Part shown: in pieces, positions 50,801 to 60,878 of the stretch
How the letters are laid out: each line of letters opens with the position of its first letter
Position numbering within the stretch: the stretch's first letter is position 1
Assembly (NCBI RefSeq): GCF_947507565.1
Contig: NC_089194.1
Span: 1,612,001 to 1,676,000, forward strand
Reading direction: 5' to 3'
DNA from: Oscarella lobularis
Lineage: Eukaryota > Porifera > Homoscleromorpha > Homosclerophorida > Oscarellidae
DNA: 64,000 nt
The notes under the pieces: model-generated
The model's database searches: none
The model's input: only the letters and a program-made list of their open reading frames with translations
Told to the model about the DNA's origin: nothing
Program-made: the position numbers and the translations under genes

Positions 50801-53800
50801 TTTCTGTTGAAGGTACTCATTATGTTTTCTGTTAAACGTATTCAATATTTTTTCTGTTGAACGTACTCAATTTGTTTTCTGTTTTCTGTTGTAGGTACAG
50901 TGTACTCAATCTGTTTTCTTTTTCTGTTGTAGGTACTCAATGTTTTCTGTTTTCTGTTGTAGGTCTCAATCTGTTTTCTGTTTTCTGTTGAACGTACTCA
51001 ATGTTTTCTGTTTTCTGTTGAAGGTACTCAATATGTTTTCTGTTGAAGGTACTCATTATGTTTTCTGTTAAACGTATTCAATATGTTTTCTGTTGAACGT
51101 ACTCAATATGTTTTCTGTTTTCTGTTGTAGGTACTCAATATGTTTTCTGTTTTCTGTTGTAGGTCTCAATCTGTTTTCTGTTTTCTGTTGAACGTACTCA
51201 ATATGTTTTCTGTTTTCTGTTCAAGGTACTCAATATGTTTTCTGTTGAAGGTACTCATTATGTTTTCTGTTAAACGTATTCAATATGTTTTCTGTTGAAC
51301 GTACTCAATATGTTTTCTGTTTTCTGTTGTAGGTACTCAATATGTTTTCTGTTTTCTGTTGAAGGTACTCAATATGTTTTCTGTTTTCTGTTGAAGGTAC
51401 TCATTATGTTTTCTGTTGAAGGTACTCATTATGTTTTCTGTTGAAGGTACTCAATATGTTTTCTGTTGAAGGTACTCATTACGTTTTCTGTTGAAGGTAC
51501 TCATTACGTTTTCTGTTGAAGGTATTCAATATGTTTTCTGTTGAACGTACTCAATATGTTTTCTGTTTTCTGTTGTAGGTACTCAATACGTTTTCTGTTG
51601 AAGGTACTCATTACGTTTTCTGTTGAAGGTACTCAATATGTTTTCTGTTGAAGGTACTCATTATGTTTTCTGTTGAAGGTACTCATTATGTTTTCTGTTA
51701 AACGTATTCAATATGTTTTTTGTTGACGTATTCAATATGTTTTCTGTTTTCTGTTGAAGGTACTCAATATGTTTTCTGTTGAAGGTACTCAATACGTTTT
51801 CTGTTGAAGGTACTCAATACGTTTTCTGTTGAAGGTACTCATTACGTTTTCTGTTGAAGGTACTCAATATGTTTTCTGTTGAAGGTACTCATTATGTTTT
51901 CTGTTAAACGTACTCAACATGTTTTCTGTTTTCTGTTGAAGGTACTCAATATGTTTTCTGTTGAAGGTACTCATTACGTTTTCTGTTGAAGGTACTCAAT
52001 GTTTTCTGTTGAAGGTACTCATTATGTTTTCTGTTAAACGTATTCAATATGTTTTCTGTTGAACGTACTCAATATGTTTTCTGTTTTCTGTTGTAGGTAC
52101 AGTGTACTCAATCTGTTTTCTTTTTCTGTTGTAGGTACTCAATGTTTTCTGTTTTCTGTTGTAGGTCTCAATCTGTTTTCTGTTTTCTGTTGAACGTACT
52201 CAATATGTTTTCTGTTTTCTGTTGAAGGTACTCAATATGTTTTCTGTTGAAGGTACTCATTATGTTTTCTGTTGAAGGTACTCAATGTTTTCTGTTGAAG
52301 GTACTCATTATGTTTTCTGTTAAACGTATTCAATATGTTTTCTGTTGAACGTACTCAATATGTTTTCTGTTTTCTGTTGTATGTACTCAATATGTTTTCT
52401 GTTTTCTGTTGAAGGTACTCAATATGTTTTCTGTTGAAGGTACTCATTATGTTTTCTGTTAAACGTATTCAATATTTTTTCTGTTGAACGTACTCAATAT
52501 GTTTTCTGTTTTCTGTTGTAGGTACAGTGTACTCAATCTGTTTTCTTTTTCTGTTGTAGGTACTCAATGTTTTCTGTTTTCTGTTGTAGGTCTCAATCTG
52601 TTTTCTGTTTTCTGTTGAACGTACTCAATATGTTTTCTGTTTTCTGTTGAAGGTACTCAATATGTTTTCTGTTGAAGGTACTCATTATGTTTTCTGTTGA
52701 AGGTACTCAATATGTTTTCTGTTGAAGGTACTCATTATGTTTTCTGTTAAACGTATTCAATATGTTTTCTGTTGAACGTACTCAATATGTTTTCTGTTTC
52801 TGTTGTAGGTACTCAATATGTTTTCTGTTTTCTGTTGAAGGTACTCAATATGTTTTCTGTTGAAGGTACTCATTATGTTTTCTGTTGAAGGTACTCAATA
52901 TGTTTTCTGTTGAAGGTACTCATTATGTTTTCTGTTAAACGTATTCAATATGTTTTCTGTTGAACGTACTCAATATGTTTTCTGTTTTCTGTTGAAGGTA
53001 CTCAATATGTTTTCTGTTTTCTGTTGAAGGTACTCATTATGTTTTCTGTTGAAGGTACTCATTATGTTTTCTGTTGAAGGTACTCAATATGTTTTCTGTT
53101 GAAGGTACTCATTACGTTTTCTGTTGAAGGTACTCATTACGTTTTCTGTTGAAGGTATTCAATATGTTTTCTGTTGAACGTACTCAATATGTTTTCTGTT
53201 TTCTGTTGTAGGTACTCAATACGTTTTCTGTTGAAGGTACTCATTACGTTTTCTGTTGAAGGTACTCAATATGTTTTCTGTTGAAGGTACTCATTATGTT
53301 TTCTGTTGAAGGTACTCATTATGTTTTCTGTTAAACGTATTCAATATGTTTTTTGTTGACGTATTCAATATGTTTTCTGTTTTCTGTTGAAGGTACTCAA
53401 TATGTTTTCTGTTGAAGGTACTCAATACGTTTTCTGTTGAAGGTACTCAATACGTTTTCTGTTGAAGGTACTCATTACGTTTTCTGTTGAAGGTACTCAA
53501 TATGTTTTCTGTTGAAGGTACTCATTATGTTTTCTGTTAAACGTACTCAACATGTTTTCTGTTTTCTGTTGAAGGTACTCAATATGTTTTCTGTTGAAGG
53601 TACTCATTACGTTTTCTGTTGAAGGTACTCAATGTTTTCTGTTGAAGGTACTCATTATGTTTTCTGTTAAACGTATTCAATATGTTTTCTGTTGAACGTA
53701 CTCAATATGTTTTCTGTTTTCTGTTGTAGGTACAGTGTACTCAATCTGTTTTCTTTTTCTGTTGTAGGTACTCAATGTTTTCTGTTTTCTGTTGTAGGTC

Positions 53801-55357
53801 TCAATCTGTTTTCTGTTTTCTGTTGAACGTACTCAATATGTTTTCTGTTTTCTGTTGAAGGTACTCAATATGTTTTCTGTTGAAGGTACTCATTATGTTT
53901 TCTGTTGAAGGTACTCAATGTTTTCTGTTGAAGGTACTCATTATGTTTTCTGTTAAACGTATTCAATATGTTTTCTGTTGAACGTACTCAATCTGTTTTC
54001 TGTTTTCTGTTGTATGTACTCAATATGTTTTCTGTTTTCTGTTGAAGGTACTCAATATGTTTTCTGTTGAAGGTACTCATTATGTTTTCTGTTAAACGTA
54101 TTCAATATGTTTTCTGTTGAACGTACTCAATATGTTTTCTGTTTTCTGTTGTAGGTACTCAATATGTTTTCTGTTTTCTGTTGAAGGTACTCAATATGTT
54201 TTCTGTTTTCTGTTGAAGGTACTCATTATGTTTTCTGTTGAAGGTACTCATTATGTTTTCTGTTGAAGGTACTCAATGTTTTCTGTTGAAGGTACTCATT
54301 ACGTTTTCTGTTGAAGGTACTCATTACGTTTTCTGTTGAAGGTATTCAATATGTTTTCTGTTGAACGTACTCAATATGTTTTCTGTTTTCTGTTGTAGGT
54401 ACTCAATACGTTTTCTGTTGAAGGTACTCATTACGTTTTCTGTTGAAGGTACTCAATATTTTTTTTTGTTGAAGGTATTCATTATGTTTTCTGTTGAAGG
54501 TACTCATTATGTTTTCTGTTAAACGTATTCAATATGTTTTTTGTTGACGTATTCAATATGTTTTCTGTTTTCTGTTGAAGGTACTCAATATGTTTTCTGT
54601 TGAAGGTACTCAATACGTTTTCTGTTGAAGGTACTCAATACGTTTTCTGTTGAAGGTACTCATTACGTTTTCTGTTGAAGGTACTCAATATGTTTTCTGT
54701 TGAAGGTACTCATTATGTTTTCTGTTAAACGTACTCAACATGTTTTCTGTTTTCTGTTGAAGGTACTCAATATGTTTTCTGTTGAAGGTACTCATTACGT
54801 TTTCTGTTGAAGGTACTCAATGTTTTCTGTTGAAGGTACTCATTATGTTTTCTGTTTTCTGTTGTAGGTACAGTGTACTCAATCTGTTTTCTTTTTCTGT
54901 TGTAGGTACTCAATGTTTTCTGTTTTCTGTTGTAGGTCTCAATCTGTTTTCTGTTTTCTGTTGAACGTACTCAATATGTTTTCTGTTTTCTGTTGAAGGT
55001 ACTCAATATGTTTTCTGTTGAAGGTACTCATTATGTTTTCTGTTAAACGTATTCAATATGTTTTCTGTTGAACGTACTCAATATGTTTTCTGTTTTCTGT
55101 TGAAGGTACTCAATATGTTTTCTGTTGAAGGTACTCATTATGTTTTCTGTTGTAGGTACTCAATGTATTTTCTGTTGTAGGTACTCAATATGTTTTCTGT
55201 TGTAGGTACTCAATATTTTTTTTGTTGTAGGTACTCAATGTGTTTTCTGTTGAAGGTACTGAATGTGTTTTCTGTTGTAGGTACTCAATGTGTTTTCTGT
55301 TGAAGGTACTGAATGTGTTTTCTGTTGTAGGTACTCAATATGTTTTCTGTTGTAGGT
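41894..55357. repeat. 25-bp satellite, array 2 (about 13.5 kb)
   Basis: More than 500 copies of the same 25-bp unit as array 1, but mostly with CATTATG, CATTACG and AATACG ends and many TTTTCTG-extended units. A rare marker block, 'gtaggtacagtgtactcaat', recurs about 15 times; markers at about 49261 and 49686 are matched at about 52098 and 52525, giving a higher-order period of about 2.84 kb. Confidence 0.97.
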
Positions 55358-56093
55358 CCTGTAATAAATTACAGCGAAATTACAGGGGCTAGCCAACGGG
55401 TCTCTCCTGTAATAAACTACAGCGAAATTACAGGGGGCTAGCCAGCGGGTCTCTCCTGTAATAAATTACAGTGAAATTACAGGGGCTAGCCAATGAGTCT
55501 CTCCTGTAATAAATTACAGCGAAATTACAGGGGGTTAGCCAACGGGTCTCTCCAGAAATAAATTACAGCGAAATTACAGGGGCTAGCCAGCGGGTATCTC
55601 CTATAATAAACTACAGCGAAATTACAGGGGGCTAGCCAGCGGGTCTCTCCTGTAATAAATTACAGCGAAATTACTAGGGTTGGCCAACGGGTCTCTCCTG
55701 TAATAAACTACAGCGAAATTACAGGGGGTTAGCCAACGGGTCTCTCCTGTAATAAACTACAGCGAAATTACAGGGGGCTAGCCAACGGGTCTCTCCTGTA
55801 ATAAACTGCAGCGAAATTACAGGGGTTAGCCAACGGGTCTCTCCTGTAATAAATTACAGCGAAATTACAGGGGGTTAGCCAACGGGTCTCTCCTGTAATA
55901 AATTACAGCGAAATTACAGGGGGTTGGCCAACGGGTCTCTCCTGTAATAAACTACAGCGAAATTACAGGGGGTTAGCCAACGGGTCTCTCCTGTAATAAA
56001 CTACAGCGAAATTACAGGGGGCTAGCCAACGGGTCTCTCCTGTAATAAATTACAGCCAAATTACAGGGGATAGCCAACGGGTCTCTCCTGTAA
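55358..56093. repeat. 48-50 bp satellite, right block
   Basis: About 15 copies in the same orientation as the left block (40898-41893). The join from the 25-bp array ('tgttgtaggt') to 'cctgtaataaattacag' is sharp, at about 55357. Confidence 0.95.
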
Positions 56094-56280
56094 GGACAAA
56101 TTGTCCTCAGGACAAATTGTCCCGGGACAAATTGTCCACAGATCAAATTGTCCTGCGGACAAATTGTCCTGCGGACAAATTGTCCTGCGGACAAATTGTC
56201 CTGCGGACAAATTGTCCCCAGGACAAATTGTCCCCAGGACAAATTGTCCCAGGACAAATTGTCCCAGGACAAATTGTCGC
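56094..56280. repeat. GGACAAATTGTCC satellite, middle block
   Basis: About 12 copies of the palindromic core, several with the local variant 'tcctgcggacaaatt'. It follows the right 48-50 bp block directly, mirroring the order on the left side. Confidence 0.95.
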
Positions 56281-57297
56281 CAAATTCCAAACCACAATAC
56301 TCTACGATGAAGGGAAAGACGTCTACGAGACGTTCGAAACGAGTCCGAAACGCAAAAGTTGGATTTAGCGAAATTTTGACCAAATTTCGATCGCACGCGA
56401 AAAAAACCTTTTCGTGCCTTTCAGCCATCCCAAATCCTCCTCAAAAAAACAAAAAACGGCAGCAGAAGCGACTGCACGGCGCAGAAAATCGAAGGACAAA
56501 AATCGATTTTCCAATTCGCGACTCGTTTCGCGAAAAAGCGCACAACTCTGCAAGGAGACGTCGCACGAGCACCGCACCGGTGCCATTCGATTCGTCGTGG
56601 TCTCACAAATAAAAGCTGGTACCACGTTTACCAATTTTCGCCAATTTTTGACATAAAATTAAGCGAAACAAACAATACGCCTACGCGCGTACACCGTAAA
56701 CGACACCACCTTAACCGTGCCGCCACTCCGCGACGCCGCGTCGTACGACGATAAGCGGCACGTCGATCGAGAGGGCATATGGTGCAGTTTACAAATTGCC
56801 GCCACTCGACGGCATCCGAGTCGCCGTTTGCCGTAGAGCACGTGCGAAAGAAAGGGAACAAGCCCCCTTTTACGGACACATTAATTCGGCGAAAACGACG
56901 CCGAAAGCGACGCTTCGCGTCGCAAAACGTTCTAAACCGTCTCGAATCCTTCGTTTCGAAGCCATTCGAAACAAAAATTCACTATTCGAAGCTCGCGCCA
57001 CCCCTTGGCGACGCGACGCGTTCGTACGCGCGCACCGCGGGCGACGAACGCTCTAAAACTGCTTCGTAACTATCTACTACTTACCTTTTGACGTCGCTCG
57101 GACCTTCGCATCGTCGAAAACAAGCCAGAAACCGCGTTTCTTCGAAACGAGACGCACGCGCTAAAATACGCACGTGACCTCACAGGTTTAAAATGTTGAC
57201 GTCATAAATAAACTATTAAAAATTAGGGTTTCACATTGCTACGCCTATAGAATGGCACGGCAACACGTACAGAGCGGTTTCGCGAAGATTGGACGAG
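56281..57297. other. Unique island between two GGACAAATTGTCC blocks
   Basis: About 1 kb of non-repetitive, CpG-rich DNA. Short frames exist on both strands (for example 56148-56612 + and 56628-56879 -), but their ends run into satellite or lack splice context and none shows a known domain. No gene is called. Confidence 0.5.
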
Positions 57298-58072
57298 GGA
57301 CAATTTGTCCCAAGGACAAATTGTCCCAGGACAAATTGTCTCAGGACAAAATCTCCCAGGACAAATTGTCCCCAAGACAAATTGTCCCCAGGACAAATTG
57401 TCCCAGGATAAATTGTACCAGGAAAAATTTGTCCTGAGGACAATTTTTCCTGGGACAATTTGTCCTGGGGACAAATTGTCCCAGGACAAATTGTCCAAGA
57501 ACAAATTGTCCCAGGACAAATTGTCCCAAGACAAATTGTCCCAGGACAAATTGTCCCAGGACAAATTGTCCCAGGACAAATTGTCACAGGACAAATTCTC
57601 CCAGAACAAATTGTCCCAGGACAAATTGTCCCCAGGACAAATCGTCCCCAGGACAAATTGTCCCAGGACAAATTGTCCCCAGGACAAATTGTCCCCAAAA
57701 CAAATTGTCCCCAGGACAAATTGTCCCCAGGACAAATTGTCCCAGGACAAATTGTCCCCAGGAAAAATTGTCCCAAGGACAAATTGTCCCCAGGACAAAT
57801 TGTCACCAGGACAAATTGTCCCAGGACAAATTGTCCCCAGGACAAATTGTCCCAGGACAAATTGTCCCCAGGACAAATTGTCCCCAGGACAAATTGTCCC
57901 AGGACAAATTGTCCCACGACAAATTGTCCCAGGATAAATTGTCCCAGGACAAATTGTCCCCAGGACAAATTGTCCCAGGACAAATTGTCCCAGGACAAAT
58001 TGTCCCAGAACAAATTGTCCCAGGACAAATTGTCCCAGGACAAATTGTCCCCAGGACAAATTGTCCCCAGGA
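57298..58072. repeat. GGACAAATTGTCC satellite, right block
   Basis: About 50 copies of the 14-15 bp palindromic unit, including a short local inversion at about 57428-57470 where 'cctgaggacaa' and 'cctgggacaatttg' appear in the opposite sense. It joins directly to 'gactactacaaaggctcc'. Confidence 0.95.
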
Positions 58073-59460
58073 CTACTACAAAGGCTCCAACTACTACAGA
58101 GGCTCCAACTACTCCAGAAGTCAGTACAGAGGCTCCAACTACTACAACGGCTACAACTACTACAAAGGCTACAAAGGCTACAACTACTACAAAGGCTACA
58201 ACTACTACAAAAGCTACAACTACTACAACGGCTACAACTACTACAAAGGCTACAACTACTACAAAGGCTACAACTACTACAAAGGCTACAACTACTACAA
58301 CGGCTACAACTACTACAAAGGCTACAACTACTACAAAGGCTACAACTACTACAAAGGCTACAACTACTACAAAGGCTACAACTACTACAAAGGCTACAAC
58401 TACTACAAAGGCTACAACTACTACAAAGGCTACAACTACTACAAAGGCTACAACTACTACAACGGCTACAACTACTACAAAGGCTACAAAGGCTGCAACT
58501 ACTACAACGGCTACAACTACTACAAAGGCTACAAAGGCTACAACTACTACAACGGCTACAACTACTACAAAGGCTACAACTACTACAAAGGCTACAAAGG
58601 CTACAACTACTACAAAGGCTACAACTACTACAAAGGCTACAACTACTACAAAGGCTACAAAGGCTACAACTACTACAACGGCTACAACTACTACAAAGGC
58701 TACAACTACTACAAAGGCTACAAAGGCTACAACTACTACAAAGGCTACAACTACTACAAAGGCTACAACTACTACAAAGGCTACAACTACTACAAAGGCT
58801 ACAACTACTACAAAGGCTACAACTACTACAAAGGCTACAACTACTACAAAGGCTACAACTACTACAAAGGCTACAACTACTACAAAGGCTACAACTACTA
58901 CAAAGGCTACAACTACTACAAAGGCTACAACTACTACAAAGGCTACAACTACTACAAAGGCTACAACTACTACAAAGGCTACAACTACTACAAAGGCTAC
59001 AACTACTACAACGGCTACAACTACTACAAAGGCTACAAAGGCTGCAACTACTACAACGGCTACAACTACTACAAAGGCTACAAAGGCTACAACTACTACA
59101 ACGGCTACAACTACTACAAAGGCTACAACTACTACAAAGGCTACAAAGGCTACAACTACTACAAAGGCTACAACTACTACAAAGGCTACAACTACTACAA
59201 AAGCTACAAAGGCTACAACTACTACAAAGGCTACAACTACTACAAAGGCTACAAAGGCTACAACTACTACAACGGCTACAACTACTACAAAGGCTACAAC
59301 TACTACAAAGGCTACAAAGGCTACAACTACTACAAAGGCTACAACTACTACAAAGGCTACAACTACTACAAAGGCTACAACTACTACAAAGGCTACAACG
59401 GCTACAACTACTACAAAGGCTACAACTACTACAAAGGCTACAACTACTACAAAGGCTAAA
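58073..59460. repeat. 18-bp ACT-rich satellite
   Basis: Near-perfect tandem copies of 'ggctacaactactacaaa', with variants 'acggct', a 9-bp 'aaaggctac' insertion and rare 'gctgcaact'. A block of about 550 bp containing the 'gctgcaact' markers is repeated (about 58490 and 59040). Confidence 0.97.
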
Positions 59461-59622
59461 ACTACTACAAAGGCTCCAACTACTACAGAGGCTCCAACTA
59501 CTCCAGAAGTCAGTACAGAGGCTCCAACTACTCCAGAAGTAGAGGCTCCAACTACTCCAGAAGTCAGTACAGAGGCTCCAACTACTCCAGAAGTCACTAC
59601 AGAGGCTCCAACTACCTTGACG
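59461..59622. repeat. Thr/Pro-codon repeat, right outer shell
   Basis: Copies of 'ggctccaactactccagaag' with 'tcagtacaga', matching the left outer shell at 40375-40633 in sequence and orientation. Confidence 0.93.
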
Positions 59623-59666
59623 AAGCTGTGACAACGGAATAATTCGGTCTTATTTGTGTAAGCACA

Positions 59667-60712
59667 CTAATGATCACCTTCAGGCAATACGGATTCAGGT
59701 GAAATTTCTTCTGTAGGAAAGCGCTCGCGCTCCGGTTGTTTCATTAGAAGCGTTGGCACGTCTTTCTCTTTAGCTTTGCTTACTATTAAATAAAGGCGAT
59801 AACGATGAGCAACCCGAACCTCCAATTTCTCTATATGACATAATAGAAAAAATGGTCCGCTGGCTTCTTCAGCTCTGGATGATGCTTCATTAGCTTGAAG
59901 AAGACGTCGTGAAACGCCGATGCTGCTGTTGTTTCGGTTTCCTCGGCAGCTCTGCGGAATAGTTGTTCTTTGACAACAATTTGAGGTTCTTTCAGTCTTT
60001 AGAATGTACAACCCTTGGGCGTATGGTAACTAAATATTGAACATCTTACTTTATTTTTATTAACCGTTCCATTTTTTCCTTCCAACAATTTTTTTTATTT
60101 CGAGAAGTTGGTATTTGTTGTAAAAGTTCTGGGAGCCACGAGCACACATCATGTAATTTATTGATTTTACAGTCACTACACCTACCTTTTCCTAGTCTTT
60201 TTAACTCGCTATTGACGTCATCCTTGTCTTCGTTCTGTGCGATGGCACGGCCTTTTCAGGGAACTAATAACTAAATGCAGAAGTAATGAGTTTACGTCTA
60301 CCTTGTCAAATATCGATTTCCTCGTCGTCGTCGTCACTTCTGAAGAGGAAATCTTGACGGTCTTGTCAAAAAATGTATTCAACGGTTTCTTTATTTCATT
60401 TTGCCTTCGAGGATTTTCGTTTGATTCTTCGCGATTTCGTCGCCGAGTTTCTCGACGCCGGCGCGAAGCGATTCGATTGCGGGATCGTCGGCTCCTCTGA
60501 TCGACGACAGCGTATGTCGAATGTCGTCGAACGCTCGAGCGACCTGTAAGTCAGAAATGACGACTCCTTCTAGTGACTTCGCTATCATACCTTTCGCTTC
60601 GCGTCCTTAGCTTGGCCGTCGCCGTTTCGATGAGTTCCGATCGCTTGGCCGTCGCCGCTTCGATCGGATCGATTAGAGTCGTTTCGTGATCGCTTTCGAC
60701 CCATCTACAATG
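59667..60712 (-). CDS. Unrecognised gene with TRAF-like coiled coil, copy B
   Basis: This is the counterpart of the segment at 27836-28745, with the same exon-like blocks in order on the minus strand: WVESDHETTLIDPIEAATAK (about 60600-60712), FDDIRHTLSSIRGADDP..AIESL (about 60391-60545), RCSDCKINKLHDVCSWLPEL (about 60070-60190), and the block FHDVFFKLMKHHPELKKPAD ending FYYVI then TAG (about 59832-59998). Compared with copy A, the coiled-coil exon has lost some codons in frame. Beyond the TAG, a further open frame (EKLEVRVAHRYRLYLIVSKA, ending at 59667) could be an alternative last exon after the 'catatag' acceptor; copy A lacks it. It lies downstream of the intact TRAF gene on the same strand. 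The similarity to the TRAF coiled coil suggests derivation from TRAF, but the C-terminal region matches nothing recognised. Confidence 0.5.
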
Positions 60713-60878
60713 TAGACGATTGCCTGTTCGCCGACGAAAAAATGCGCGAGAAAAAAACGAACGATGGATCTGCGCGCAGACGCACTAGACGCATCTCCCG
60801 TATACCTGCATAGAGTTCAATCTCTGGTTCATCAATGAAACATAAACACCTTCTTCATTTATTACCTCAAAACACAAC

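Larger units (their letters stand above)
57460..59631 (+). other. Repeat-encoded 723-codon open frame, mucin-like in its 3' half (doubtful gene)
   Basis: One + frame stays open from 57460 to a stop at 59629-59631. Its first part is GQIVPGQIV-type peptide from the palindromic satellite; its second part is TTTTKATTTTKA repeats ending with TEAPTTPEVSTEAPTT. The Thr/Pro-rich end resembles the heavily O-glycosylated region of mucins. Against it, no signal peptide or partner exon is seen, and other frames on both strands are also open for hundreds of codons because the 18-bp unit is divisible by three and lacks stops. It may be the remains of a mucin exon. No function is assigned. Confidence 0.25.

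Noticed and set aside
40634-58072. Palindromic direct repeats resembling a CRISPR array
   Set aside because: The genome is eukaryotic, the units are contiguous or separated by 1-2 bases, and there are no unique spacers or cas genes.
57223-59634. Minus-strand open frames of about 800 codons (AFVVVV and SLCSSC repeats)
   Set aside because: They arise because the 18-bp unit has no stop in these frames. Composition is implausible and the + strand frame explains the clean flanking units better.
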